From positions 372,001 through 436,000 of the forward strand of contig JAGPNK010000001.1 of assembly GCA_020746835.1 (NCBI GenBank): 64,000 nt of DNA, read 5' to 3'. This DNA comes from Stachybotrys elegans (lineage: Eukaryota; Ascomycota; Sordariomycetes; Hypocreales; Stachybotryaceae). Below, piece after piece: positions 24,486-37,880 of the stretch (its first letter is position 1; every line of letters starts with the position of its first letter). Position numbers and translations under genes: made by a program. The notes beneath the pieces were generated by a model. It searched no databases. It saw only the letters and a program-made list of their open reading frames with translations, and had not been told where the DNA came from.

Positions 24486-24562
24486 AAGGAAAAGAGTATA
24501 TAGTATAGAGTATAAGTAGTAAAGAGTAAATAAATAGTAAAGGTAGTCCTTAGTAGCCAATC
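24486..24562 (-). mobile_element. S1 copy 12, 5'-truncated (77 bp)
   Basis: Duplications TTAGTTATATATAAT (24471-24485) and TTAATTATATATAAT (24563-24577) differ by one G/A. D copy 2 has the empty site at about 63541. Confidence 0.8.
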
Positions 24563-24676
24563 TTAATTATATATAATAGATATATCTTTATTAAATATAG
24601 TAATAAAGATAAATATATTTTCTTTATTAAAATTAGTAATATAATCTTTAGTAATAGTGATTTATAATCTAATTAT

Positions 24677-26025
24677 CCCTTTTAAGCATAAGGTTTAAAA
24701 GGCTTATACTGTTTTTTTTTACTATCTATTCTAGTTTACCCTAGACCCATTCCTATATACCATTACTAACTAAGCAGGTTCCCTATATTATATAACTAGT
24801 GCCTAACTTCCCTTATAGCTCCTTTATATTATATACTTCTTTATAGTATATATATATAGTTTCTATATATAACTATAGCTTCTAATGCATTATATAGTAC
24901 CTTTTATATATAACTATAGCTTCTAATATATTATTTATTTATTCTCTTTATAACATTATATTATAGAGACATTAGATATATAATTTAAAAGTAATAAAAG
25001 TAATTAATTTAAAAACTAAACTAAAAAACCAATTAAAAACTCTAATTAAAAAACCAAGCTAATTCTACTAAAGCTTCTAAAGTAAGCTATATATCTCTAT
25101 AGCTCTATAGCTAGTATTTACTATTACTTTTAATATATTTTAACTCTATCTCTAGCTTTATTTCTAGCTTTTTATTTCTTTCTTTATTCTTTTTTCTAGA
25201 CTTTAAATATAATTTTTTATTAGAATTATTATATATTAGGAATATATAAAAGTTATTCTATTATATACTATTAGTAATACTATTATTAAATAACTTAGAA
25301 AAGATTATTTAGAAAGACTTATTTTAATAATATTATTATTAGAAATATAAATAGAAATAGTAGCTAGGACTACTATAGCTACTAGAGTAGTAAAGAGATT
25401 TTATCTCTTTACTATATTATTACTATTATTATTATTTGATTTTATATTAATATTAATCTTAGTAAATATTTAAGTAATATAAATAAAGAATTTTTCTTTA
25501 TTAAGCTAGGGGCTTAAAGGCTTTATATAGCTATAGACTAAAAGTAAAATAAGCTTTTCTCTATTAGTAGCCTAAAGCAATAGCTTTTCTAGTCTAACCT
25601 TATAGTTATAGTTAGTTAAAGCTTTCTATTAGCATTATAGCGCTCTTTATCTAGGTATAGATTATAATAAGGCTTCTATAGTATAACCTTATTTAATAAG
25701 TTAACTAAAGCTTTCTAGCTAGGTACTATTAGTTAAAGCCTTCTATCTAACCCTACTCTAACCCTCTATATATATATCTTAATATCCTATTATATTATAT
25801 ATTTATATATAAGCTTAATATAGCTTATAATAAAGTTATAGCTATTTATAGCTTAGTTACTTAGCTAGTTAGCTACTCTATATATAAAGGCAGTTTAATA
25901 ATAGCCTTATTATTATTATTTTTTACTATTTATAACTATATTAATTACTAAAGTAATAAATATTATCTTTACTATTTATTTACTTTTTACTATTTATACT
26001 CTATACTATATACTCTTTTCTTTAT
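24677..26025 (+). mobile_element. S1 copy 13, full length (about 1349 bp)
   Basis: 14-15 bp duplications ending in ATAATCTAATTAT on both sides (left to 24676, right to 26039). The empty site ATAATCTAGTTAT is visible in D copy 2 near 63640. Starts with a mutated CCCTTTTAAGC. Confidence 0.9.
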
Positions 26026-26109
26026 TATAATCTAATTATTCTAGTTAATATATTTATTTTTAAAAGTTAATAATAAAGAGTTTATTAATTATATTATAGC
26101 TAATTTATT

Positions 26110-26301
26110 CAGTACTCGTAGCCACCTATGGCTCGGCCACTCGGCCAGTCGGCTACCCTGTACGGGCAGCCTAACAATGGCTTTATTGTTATTTCTCTCT
26201 ACTGTTTATTACTGCATTGGTTGCCGGGGCACTAGGCACTATCTCTACTGTTTATTTGCTTGCTACTACTTATACCCTACACTACACACTCTTTTCCTCA
26301 T
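26110..26301 (+). mobile_element. S1 copy 14, 5'-truncated (192 bp), nearly unmutated
   Basis: Duplication TATAGCTAATTTATT, left copy ending at 26109 and right copy at 26302-26316; D copy 2 has a single copy near 63710. Much more GC-rich than its surroundings, so it is young or escaped RIP. Shows the near-palindrome AGCCACCTATGGCT (26120-26133), two 8 bp units GGCCACTC / GGCCAGTC, and the arms GGCTACCC (26151-26158) and GGGCAGCC (26164-26171). Confidence 0.9.
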
Positions 26302-27700
26302 TATAGCTAATTTATTAAGGGAGTTATTCTATATTAAATATTATATTATATAAATAGTTAATAAAGTATAGAAATTAAATAAATTATTTAGTTTAAGAGT
26401 ATTAAATAATAATAGATAACTATTATTCTATATCTAGAGTATATTATTAATATCTTAGAATTAAAATATATTATTATTATTAATTAATAATATTATAAAA
26501 AGCTTATTAATTAAAAGTAACTAGATCTATAGGACTTTTATTAATTTAATATGAGTAATAGTTTTAATTTATAGTTAGATAAATATCTACATTAAATATA
26601 ATTTAATTATAGTTATAATATATCTTTTAAAAAGAAAATATATTTAATAGATAGATATACTATTATATTTAATAAAATATTCTTTAGTTATATAGTCTAG
26701 TAACTTAAAATATAGTTTATAAACCTTAATAGTAATATATAAATAGTAAAGTATAAAGAAAAAATAATATTATATAACTAATAGTTTCTATTTATATAGG
26801 GCCTTAAAGGGTATTATTTATAAAGATAAGGACTAATATAACTTAATATTTTATAATTTAATAATATAAAATATAGTTTTAGTCTATATAAAGAGTATTT
26901 TCTAATTATTAATTATTATCTATATATTAATAATAATTATTTAATTATAATATTTAAATAAACTATTTACCTTATATTTATAAAGTAATAATATATTATA
27001 GATAATATCTCTTTTCTTTAAAATTAACTATATATCTCTATTAATATATTCTTTATTATTATTAATAATTAGATATTTAATAATAAGGAAAATAGTAAAT
27101 AGTATAGAATATAAATAGTAAAGAGTAAATAAATAGTATAGATAGTATTTAGTACTTTATTAATTAATATAGTTATAAATAGTAAAGAAAAATAATAAAA
27201 AGGCTATTATTAAACTACTCTTATATATAGAATAGCTAACTCATTAAGTAATTAAACTATAAATAGCTATAACTTTATTATAAGCTATATATATACAGGT
27301 ATATAATATAATAGAATATTAAGCTAGCCTTTAAAATAATAAATATATATACTAGACTAAATAGAAGGCTCTAACTAACTATAACTATATAAAGTTATTA
27401 GTGCCTAACTAAAAAGCTATAGTTAACTTATTAGATAAATACTAACTAACTAATAAAGTTATACTATAGAAGCCTTACTATAACTATAACTATAACTATG
27501 CCTAAATAGAGAACGCTACTAGCAATATAAATAGAAAGCTTTAACTAACTATAACTATAAGGTTACTAATGCTAGAAAAGCCTATAATATCGCTCTAGGC
27601 TACTAATAGAGCTATTAAAAAGCTTATTCAGTCTATAACTATATAAGGCCCTTAAGCCCCTAGCTTAAGAGAGAAGAATTCCTTATCTATATTACTTAAA

Positions 27701-28994
27701 CCCCTCCTAAGCATAAGGTTTAAAAGGCTTGTACTGTTTTCTTTTCACTGTCTTTTCTAGCTTACCCTAGATCTATTTCTATATACTATTGCTGACTAAG
27801 CAGGTTCCTAGCATTATGTGCTTTCCCTATAGCTCCTTTGCATTATATGCTTCTTTATAGCCTTCTGCACATGACTACAGCTTCTGATATATCGCACAGT
27901 ACCTTCTGCATATAACTACAGCTTCCGATACATTGCTTCTCTCTACAATAGTATTAGCATTCAATCAAACACTATGGCAAGTACGAATAGCAATGCAGTC
28001 ACATCACAGGGGCATTAGACATACAATTTGGCAGCAAGAGTATTTAATTTAAAAACCAACCTTAAAAACCAATTAAAAACCCTAACCAAAAAACCAAGCC
28101 AAGTATAGCTCTCTTAGAGCAACTCTAACTATCTCTAGCCCTATATATAGCTATTTATAGCTATTCTTAATATAGCTAGCCTTTACTACTAGCCTTTTAA
28201 ATAGCTTTTTAAGTAGCCTAGGGCCCTTTCTTTTACTCTTTTTCTAGGCTTTAGCTATAATTTTTTATTAGAATTGCTATATAAGGGTAGTATATAGAAG
28301 TTATTCTATTTCTAGACTATTAGTAATACTATTATTAGACTGTTTAGAAGGACTTACCTTAATAATAATATTATTAGGAATATAAATAGAGGTAGTAGCT
28401 AGGGCTACTATAGCTACTAGAGTAGCTATATTATTACTATTGTTATTATTATTTAATTCTATATTAATAGATATAAGTTTAAGTAATATAGATAAGGAAT
28501 TCTTCTCTCTTAAGCCAGGGGCTCAAGGGCTTTATATAGCCGTAGGCCGCTCTATTAGCAGCCTAGAGCAATAGCTTTTCCAGCGTCATTAGTGAAAGCT
28601 TTCCATTAGCATCGCCAGTGGCACTCTCCTTCTGGGCACAGGTCACAATAAGGCTTCTACAGCGCAACCTTATTCAATGAGTCAACTGAAGCTTCCCAGC
28701 CAGGGACCATCAGAGCCTTCCATCTGGTCTGGCATGTGCATCTGTCATTTCAGAGGCCAGCTTGACATCCCATTACATTATATACCTATGTATATATGGC
28801 TTATAATATTACAGCTACCTATAGCTTAGCCACTTAGCCAGTTGGCTACCCTATATAGATAGCCTAATAATAGCCTTATTGTTATTCTTCTCTACTATTT
28901 ATAACTATATTAATTACTAGGGCATTAAATACTATCTCTATTATTTATTTACTTTTTACTATTTATACCCTATACTATATACTCTTTTCCTTAT
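27701..28994 (+). mobile_element. S1 copy 16, full length (1294 bp)
   Basis: 13 bp duplications TATATTACTTAAA at 27688-27700 and 28995-29007. Inserted head-on into copy 15. Contains two tandem units of about 44 bp in its 5' third. Confidence 0.9.
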
Positions 28995-29229
28995 TATATT
29001 ACTTAAACTTATATCTATTAATATAGAATTAAATAATAATAATAGTAATAATATAGTAGAGAGATAAAATCCCTTTATTAAAGCTACTTTAGTAGCTATA
29101 ATAGCCCTAGCTACTATTTCTATTTATATCTCTAATAATACTATTATTAAAATAAGTCCTTTTAAATAGTTTTTTCTAAGCTATCTAATAGTAGTATTAC
29201 TAATAGTAATAGAATGACTTTTATATACT

Positions 29230-30271
29230 TCTAATATATTATTACTTAATAGCTTTTTATAATAGTAGTAGCATTTAATTAAATATTATATTATAGGGAT
29301 ATTAAGTATATAATTTAAAGATAGTAAAAGTAATTAATTTAATAACTAAATAAAAAAACCAATTAAAAACCTATATTAAAAAACCAAGCTAAGGCTTTTT
29401 AAGTTAACTAGTCCTATAGCTATTACTCTTTTATATTTTTAGTTTACTAGATAAAAGGCCTATTATTAAAGAGCTAGTTTCTTTTAGTCTTTTTACTCTC
29501 TTACTTTTTATATTCTAGTTCTAAATTAGCTAGAGAAAGAAAATAATAAAAGTTATATTATTTCTAGACTATTAATAATACTATTATTAAAAGATTTCTT
29601 AAAGTAACTTATTTTATAAATAACTTCTTTATTAGTATTATTATAAATAGTAGTTAAAACTATTATTATTATATCTATAGCTATATTATTATAATTAGGA
29701 TTATTATTTACTTATATTTTAACTATAAGGTATAAATAGATACTAAAATATAACTAATAAATTTATTTCTTTTAAGCTAGAGACTTAAGGGCTTTATATA
29801 GCTATAGGCTAATTAAGCTTTTCTCTATTAGTAGCCTAAAGCAATAGTAACCTTATATATTTATAGTTATAGTAAGGCTTTTATAATATAACCCTATTTA
29901 GTTAGTTAGCGTTTATATAGTATATATATTTACTATAAGTTAACTAAAGCTTTCTAGCTAGGCACTATTAGTTAGAGCCTTCTATTTAGTCTAGTATATA
30001 TATCTATTATTTTAGAGGCTAGCTTAATATCCCATTATATTATATGCCTATATATAAGCTTAGTATGGCTTATAACATTATAGTCACTTATGGCTTTGCT
30101 ACTTAGCCACTTAGCCAGTTAGCTACCCTATATAAATAGCCTAATAATAGCCTTATTATTCTTCTTCTTTACTATTTATTAGTATATTAGTTACTAGGGT
30201 ACTAAATACTATCTCTACTATTTATTTACTTTTTACTATTTATATTCTATATTCTATACTCTTTTCCTTAT
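29230..30271 (+). mobile_element. S1 copy 17, 5'-truncated (about 1.04 kb)
   Basis: Starts inside the family 5' third at about 29230, where the junction with inverted copy 15 is ambiguous, and ends with CTCTTTTCCTTAT. No clear duplication. Heavily mutated. Confidence 0.7.
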
Positions 30272-30341
30272 TATAGTTATATATAAAAGCTATATAGCTA
30301 TAAAGAAGTATATAATATAAAGGAGCTATAGAGAAAGTATA

Positions 30342-30455
30342 ATAATAAGGAAAAGAGTATATAGTATAGAGTATAAGCAGTAGAGAGCAAATAAACAGTA
30401 GAGATAGTGCCTAGTGCCCTGGCAACTAATGCAGTTATAAACAGTAGAGAAGAAC
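30342..30455 (-). mobile_element. S1 copy 18, 5'-truncated (114 bp), lightly mutated
   Basis: 14 bp duplications ATAGAGAAAGTATA at 30328-30341 and 30456-30469. Keeps GTGCCTAGTGCCCTGGCAAC, unlike its AT-rich host copy. Confidence 0.9.
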
Positions 30456-30584
30456 ATAGAGAAAGTATATAATATAGGAAACCTACTTAGTTAGTAATAG
30501 TATATAGAAATAGGTCTAGGGTAAGCTAGAAAAGATAGTAAAAGAAAAATAATATAAGCCTTTTAAACCTTATAGTTAGAAGGG

Positions 30585-31022
30585 AAAGTATTAGTATAAT
30601 AAAAAGAAAATAGAAAAGAAATATAGAAGTCTCTATAAGAATTATAAAATATAAAGGTACTGGATGCTTTTAAAATAAAATAAAGAGATATATATTTTAA
30701 TAATAGTTTTATTTAAACTAAAACTAAAAAAGTCTTAGTAAAAGTAATATTTAAACCAACTATAGATATAGAAAATAATATAATAATATCTAATAGAAAA
30801 AGAAAAAGGCTAAAAAAAAATACAGAAAAGATAGTTATAAAAGTAATATAAAGATTTAATAAATATAAAAAGAAACTAAACTAAAGGAGAATAGATAAGA
30901 AAATATATAAAGGAAAATACTAAAAAGTAAAAAAATATATTACTTAAATAAATATTTTAAAACTAGTTTAATATCCTAATATAAATACATTTTTTCTCTT
31001 TAATATGCTATTTTATATATAT
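30585..31022. other. AT-rich unassigned sequence left of G2
   Basis: 438 bp without an open frame. On the plus strand it reads through stops as a lysine-rich stretch. It should be continuous with 43180-44133, because G2 inserted between them. I could not identify the parent element. Confidence 0.4.
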
Positions 31023-31135
31023 TATTAGGTGAGTGAGGTAAAATAATAATTGATTAGACCTATCTAGTGGGTCTAATAGACCTTCTATTATAGGTCTGAG
31101 TTATATAATATATAGGTCTAATACATAGTCTAATA
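31023..31135 (-). repeat. G2 3' LTR
   Basis: 113 bp, plus-strand ends TATTAGG and CTAATA. Contains two 12 bp units of CATGGTCTGATA type; the partner LTR has three. Confidence 0.75.
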
Positions 31136-31691
31136 GTGCTATCTAACTAAAATATAACGCCCTTATTATGGCTTATCTAATTATATATATATTATACTAA
31201 TTTATCTATATCTATTATATTCTTTAACTTTAACCATTATATAATTAATAATATACTGTTTTTATTAAGCTAATTTATCTTAATCTATTTATTATATAAT
31301 ATTAGGAGTCCATTATACTCTACTAGGTATTCTATTATGCTATTTCTAATATATTCTGCCTTAATATAACTAATTATCTATTCTATTATAGTAATATCTA
31401 ATAGATCTTATTATTATCTATTCTATAGGTTAGCTTATACTAGCTTAAAATAGTTAATAGATATAATAGAGTATATTTACTAGTATAATAAAAGTTATAG
31501 ATAATATATAGATTATCTAATATATTTAATAACCTTAAATAGTCTAATATATTATTAGATAACTTTCTTTAATATAAATAATTAAATATTATAGTCTTTA
31601 TATAAATATAAATAGACTTTATTATCTATAGTAAAGAATTAGATCTAATATTTTTTATTATAGTATTACTTTATTAATATTATTATAATTA
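31136..31691. other. G2 interior, no ORF
   Basis: AT-rich G2 sequence between the 3' LTR and S1 copy 19. Nothing readable. Confidence 0.4.
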
Positions 31692-31705
31692 ATAGTATAT
31701 TATAT

Positions 31706-33055
31706 CCCTCCCGAGCATAAGGTTTAAAAGGCTTACACTGGTTTTTTTTCACTGTCTTTTCTGGCTTACCCTGGACCTAATTCCACACACCGTTGCTGAC
31801 TAAGCAGGTTCCCCGCATCACGTGCTTCCCCCACGGCTCCTTTACATTACATGCCGCAGCTTCTTTACAGTGTATATTAACCTTCTTATACTACTATAGT
31901 TCCTTTATAGCCTTCTATATATAACTATAGCTTCTAATATATTATATATCCTTAGTGTCTATATATAACTATAGCTTCTAATATATTACTTCTTTCTATA
32001 ATATTATATTATAGGGGTATTAGGTATATAATTTTAAGATAGTAAAAGTGATTAATTTAATAACTAAAGTAAAAAACTAACTAAAAATCTATATTAAAAA
32101 ACTAAGCTAAGAGAGCTCTCTTAGAGTAATTCTAACTGTCTCTAGCTCCTAAAGTAAGCTAGCTCTATATATAGCTATTTATAGTTATTAATATAGCTAG
32201 CCTCTATTACTAGTCTCTTATATAGCCTAAAGCTCTTTTCTTTATTCTTTTTTCTAGACTTTAGCTATAATTCCTTATTAAAATTACTATATATTAGGGG
32301 TATATAAAAGTCATTCTATTACTATTAGTAATACTATTATTAAAAGACCCCTTCGAATAACTTACCTTATAGATAACTAGTAAAGAGAGCAGGAGTCTTT
32401 TTATAGTAGTAGCTATAGCTACTATAGCTGCTTATATAGCTATATTTATATTATTATTTAATTCCATAATAATAGACTAGGTTTAAGCAATATAGATAAG
32501 GAATTCTTCTCTTTTAAACTAGAGACTTAAGGGCTTTATATAGCTATAGGCTATAGAATAAGCTTTTTAGCAGCTCTATTAGCAGTTTAGAGCAATGATA
32601 ACTTTATATAGTTATAGTTATAGGCTTTTCTAGCTTAAAGCTTTCTATTCGCATTGCTAGTAGCGCTCTCTATCTAGGTATAGGTCATGGTTATAGTTAT
32701 AGTAAGGCTTCTATAGCGCAACTTTATTTAATAAGTTAACTAAAGCTTTCTAGCCAGGCACTATTAGAGCTTTCTATTTAGTCTAACCTTGCCCTAACCC
32801 TCTATATATCTTAATATCCTGTTATATTATATACCTGTGTATAGTCAAGCTTAGTATGGCTTATAATATTATAGCCACCTATAGCTTAGCCACTTGGCTA
32901 ATTGGCTACCCTATATAGGCAGCCTAATAATAGCCTTATTATTATTCTTCTCTACTATTTATAACTATATTAATTACTAGAGCACTAGATACTATCTCTA
33001 CTATTTATTTACTCTTTACTATTTATACTCTATACTATATACTCTTTTTCTTATT
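31706..33055 (+). mobile_element. S1 copy 19, full length (1350 bp)
   Basis: 14 bp duplications ATAGTATATTATAT to 31705 and from 33056. Its first 160 bp is GC-rich and close to unmutated, while the rest is strongly A/T-shifted. Confidence 0.88.
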
Positions 33056-33692
33056 ATAGTATATTATATATCTTAAGTTTTACTATTAGAAAGTTAAGTA
33101 ATTCTAGTATCTATCTAAATATTATCTAACTAACTGCTTTAGGATAAAAGCCTTTAATTAATTTATTACAGGCTTTATCTATTAAACTAAATAGAGTATT
33201 ATTTATTTTAAACTAGATAGCTAAAAGTATTTTAATTTAGTATATTAGGGCTAATAAATTAGAGATATATATTCTAAGGGCTAATTTAAATATTTAATTA
33301 TATATTTAGTCTATTTATTAGTTTATAAATAATATACTATACTATATAGTAATATTATATATATAAGCTACTAGACTATTTTCTATAGACTTATAAAAAA
33401 CTATACTTCTCTATTTAAAATAATAATATATAATAGTCTTTAGTTAGACTTAAAATAGACTTAAAAAAGGATTTTACTAGTATCTACTACTATAAGCTTT
33501 TTATTTATTAGTTTTAGAAAATAAATTTATTAATAATAAGTATTAGTATAGTATAGCTATTTATTATAGTTAGAAATGCTATAATAAAGCTAATTATAAT
33601 AATTTAGTATAGGTATAATAATAAAAGAATAGGCTATAGATTTCTATAGGCTTTATATTTTTTAGTTTAATATACTTTATATTTAGAATATA

Positions 33693-35118
33693 ATAAGAAA
33701 AAGAGTATATAATATAGAGTATAAATAGTAAAAAGTAAATAAATAGTAAAGATAGTATTTAGTACTCTAGTAATCAATATAATTATAAATAGTAAAGAAG
33801 AATAATAATAAGGCTATTATTAGGCTACCCTTATATATAGAGTAGCTAACTAGCTAAGTAACTAAGCCATAGGTAGCTATAACTTTATTACAAGCTATAT
33901 ATATACAGGCATATAATGTAATAGGATATTAAGCTAGCCTTATATATATATATATAGAGGGTTAGGGCAGGGTTAGACTAGATAGAAGGCTCTAACTAAT
34001 AGTGCCTAGCTAGAAAGCTTTAATTAACTTATTAAATGAATACTAACTAACTGAATAAGGTTATACTATAGAAGCCTTACTATAACTGTAACTATAACCT
34101 ATGCCTAGATAGAGAGTGCCACTGGCTGCAACCATAAGGTTATAATGCTAATAGAAAGCTTTAACTAATGACACTAGAAAAGCTATTGCTTTAGGCTGCT
34201 AATAGAGCTACTAAAAAGCTTATTTAGCCTATAGCTATATAAAGCCCTTAAGCCCCTAGCTTAAAAAGAAGAATTGCTTATCTATATTGCTTAAACTTAT
34301 ATCTATTATTTATTATAGAATCAAATAGTAATATAAATATAGTAGAGAGGTTAAATCCCTTTAGTAAAGCTATATAAGTAGCTATAGTAGCTATAGCTAC
34401 TATTATAGAAAGGCCTTTACTCTCTCTATTAGTTATCTATAAGGTAAGTTATTTTAAGAGGTTTAATAATAGTATTGCTAATAGTCTAGAAATAGAATAA
34501 CTTTTATATATTCCTAATATATAGTAATTCTAATAAGGAATTATAGCTAAAGTCTAGAAAAAAGAGTAAAGAAAGGGCTTTAGGCTATATAAGAGGCTAG
34601 TAATAGAGACTAGCTATATTAATAACTATAAATAGAGGGCTCTAGAATAAGGCTTGCTTTAGGAGCCCTAATAGAATTGGCTTGGTTTTTTAGTATAGGT
34701 TTTTAATTGGTTTTTTGCTTTAGTTATTAAATTAATTACTTTTACTACTTTAAAATTATATATCTAATACCCTTATAATATATATTATAGAGAGAAGTAA
34801 TATATTAGAAGCTATAGTTATATATAGAAGCTAAGGGTATATAACATATTAGAAGCTATAGTTATATATAGAAGGCTATAAAGAAGCTATAGCTATATAA
34901 GAAGGCTGATATATAATATAAAGGAGCTATAGGGGAAGCTAGGCACTAGTCTTAGATAAGGTTGTTAGCTAAAGCATTAAGGAAGCACTGGATGTATATA
35001 CTATATAATATAGGGAACCTGCTTAGTTAGTAATGGTATATAGAAATGGGTCTAGTGTAAGCTAGAAAAGACAGTGAAAAAAGTAGTGTAAGCCTTTTAA
35101 ACCTTATGCTTGAGAGGG
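33693..35118 (-). mobile_element. S1 copy 20, full length (1426 bp)
   Basis: 16 bp duplications TTATATTTAGAATATA at 33677-33692 and from 35119. Inserted in the G2 interior. Confidence 0.88.
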
Positions 35119-35134
35119 TTATATTTAGAATATA

Positions 35135-36557
35135 TCTAAAGGTACTATTTAAACTTATATAGTCCTAACTTAATAATAAACTAGTTAATAAAGTTAGATA
35201 GTTTAATATATCCTAGATAATTACGATTATATACTATATTAAATGCCTTATATAATACTATATTTATTAAATATAGTTAGTTAGATTAATCTTTAGTCTA
35301 TTTAAAGATTAGTCTATTATGATTATAGAAAGATAATTTAGCTTTGTTTAGTAGATTAAGCTTATTATTATTCTATATTTACTTTAGGATTAGGCCCTAG
35401 ATTTTATTCTTAATATAGCTCTAGCTAAGCTTTATATAAAAGTTTAAGCTTAGTTTAATAAGGTATACTATTGGATATAGATTTAATCTAAATCTATCTA
35501 TTATATAGTATACTAATTCTAGTAGATATAAGTTAAAATTAGAAGTAAGCTATAGCTTGGGTCTATTATCTAGTATATTATTTAGTTAACTAAATTAATC
35601 TATTTAATCCTCTAACTGCTTATTATATAGCTTGCTTAGTATATTAGGTATTAAATAGTCTTTACTAGCTTTATATACTAAGTATATATTAAACTTATTA
35701 ATATATTTTATTATTTAAATAATCTTTTTATTAGCTATTACTCTTACTATTATATTTAAAATATTAACTTAATAGTCTATATTAATAATAGACTAGTGGT
35801 TAGTAAAGTATATAATAGATAGTTTATTAGTTATATTAATCTATTAATAGATTTTATAGAGTATTTAAATATAACTATTTATTTCTATTTTTATTAATTA
35901 ATAGTACTTTTTAGCTATTAATAAGACTCTTAATAGAAATATAATAGGTTTAATGGCTATATATAGAGGATATATTATAACTTATTTTTATTTACTATTA
36001 TAAATCTTATTAATAGTATCTTTCTTAATATAGTATACTATAACTTTAATTTCTTACTTTAATATATTAAAGTTAATATATAGTATATAATTTAATAAGA
36101 AGTATATAAGTATTTTATTATTAGTTAGAGCTATCTTAATATTATAGAATAACTTAATTTTCTCTTTAGTTAGTATAAGATCTATTAGCTTCTATAACTT
36201 TAATCTTAGCTTTATATCTATTAGTTTATTTTCTAAGTTTTAATATATTATAGTTATCTTTTCTATATAATATATCTATTATAGTTATAGCTTTTACTAT
36301 TATAATAGGTTAATAATTATTATACATTTTAGAATATAGTTATATAGAGAATCTATAAATCTAAGGAATTACTTTATAGCCTTAAGGCTTATTAGGAATA
36401 TTAGGCCCTTAATTGTCTATAGTTTTTAGTTTAATATTACTAGTCTAAGTATATCTATAAGCTTACCTAAAACCACTATAATAAGGAATATAATAAAGAT
36501 TTTAATTAGTTTAATACTAATATTTACTACTAATAGATATATAAATGTTTATTCTAG
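35135..36557. other. G2 interior (downstream of reverse transcriptase), no ORF
   Basis: 1.4 kb of G2 core, probably RNase H and following pol sequence on the minus strand. Too mutated to place domain edges. Confidence 0.4.
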
Positions 36558-36574
36558 ATTATAGAGATAGTTAT

Positions 36575-37880
36575 CCCTCCCGAGCATAAGGTTTAAAAGA
36601 CTTATACTATTTCATTTTTACTGTCTTTTCTAGCTTACCCTAGACCTATTCCTATACTTTATTACTAACTAAGTAGGTTCCCTATATTATATGCTTTTCC
36701 TATGGCTCCTTTGCATTATATATTAGCCTTCTTATATAACTATAGCTTCTTTATAGCGTATGCATATAGCTTCTATATATAACTATGGCTTCTAATATAT
36801 TGTACGGTACCCCTTAGCTTCTATATATAACTATAGCTTTTAATATATTGCTTCTCTTTATAATATTATATTATAAGGGCATTAAGTATATAATTTAAAG
36901 ATAGCAAAAGTAATTAATTTAATAACTAAATTAAAAAACTAATTAAAAACTTATACTAAAAAACCAAGCTAATTCTATTAGGGCTCCTAAAGCAAGCTAT
37001 ATATTTATAGTTCTATAGCTATAATCTATTTATAAGATTAACTTTCTAGCTAAGAGGCTTATTATTAAAGAGCTAGCTTTTCTTAGCCTATATACTCTTC
37101 TACTTTTTATATTCTAGCTTTAAATTAGCTAAAGAAGGGAGATAGTAGAAGTTATTCTATTTCTAGACTATTAGTAATACTATTATTAGATCCCTTAGGG
37201 TAACTTACCTTATAAATAATTTTGCTAGGGTTAGTAATAGTAGTAGCTAAGGCTACTATAGCTACTAGAGTAGCTATATTATTATAGGTATAGGTATTAT
37301 TTACTTGCATTTTAATTATCTCAATTAGCTAGTATAAGTAGGTAGTAGGATATAGATAATAAATTTATCTCTTTTAAGCTAGGGGCTTAAGGGCTTTATA
37401 TAGCCATAGGTATAGATTAAGCTTTTCTCTATTAGCAGCCTAGAGCAATATTACAGGCTTTTCTAGTGTTATTAAAGCTTGCCATTAGTATTATAGCGCT
37501 CTCTATCTAGGCATAGGTCACAATAAGGCTTCTATAGCACAACCTTATTTAATGAGTCAACTAAAGCTTCCCAGCCGGGCACTAAGCCTTCCATCTAATC
37601 CCGCCCCAACCCTCTATACATGTATGTATATATATATATCTCTTGATATCCTGTTGTATTATATACCTGTATATATATAGCTTATAATCGTGCTTATAGC
37701 TATCTATAGCTTAGCTACTTGGCTACTTGGCTAGTTAGCTATTCTATATACCTAATAATAGCCTTATTATTATTTCTCTTTACTATTTATAACTATATTA
37801 GTTACTAGAGCACTAGACACTATCTTTACTATTTATTTGCTCTTTACTACTTATACCCTATACTATACACTCTTTTCCTT
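36575..37880 (+). mobile_element. S1 copy 21, full length (about 1306 bp)
   Basis: 17 bp duplications ATTATAGAGATAGTTAT at 36558-36574 and 37881-37897. It splits the G2 reverse transcriptase region. Retains CAACCCTC and CACTCTTTTCC. Confidence 0.88.

Larger units (their letters stand above)
22053..27080. repeat. Large repeat D, copy 1 (with many insertions)
   Basis: The stretch 22053-26590 aligns with 61724-64000. Taking out one 279 bp insert, six S1 copies and their target duplications reduces it to about 2.26 kb, matching the 2.28 kb of D copy 2. Extremely A/T-rich, no open frame; I could not assign it to a transposon class. The right limit is uncertain because D copy 2 runs off the window. 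Confidence 0.75.
27081..30584 (-). mobile_element. S1 copy 15, interrupted by copies 16, 17 and 18
   Basis: Pieces at 27081-27700, 28995-29229, 30272-30341 and 30456-30584 read in one order and orientation, from the reversed 3' end to the mutated 5' end near 30584. Three further S1 copies sit inside it. Confidence 0.75.

Noticed and set aside
31706..31880. Pol III A/B-box promoter (tRNA-derived SINE head) at the S1 5' end
   Set aside because: GGTTCCCCGC-like stretches only loosely resemble a B box and no A box lies at proper spacing.
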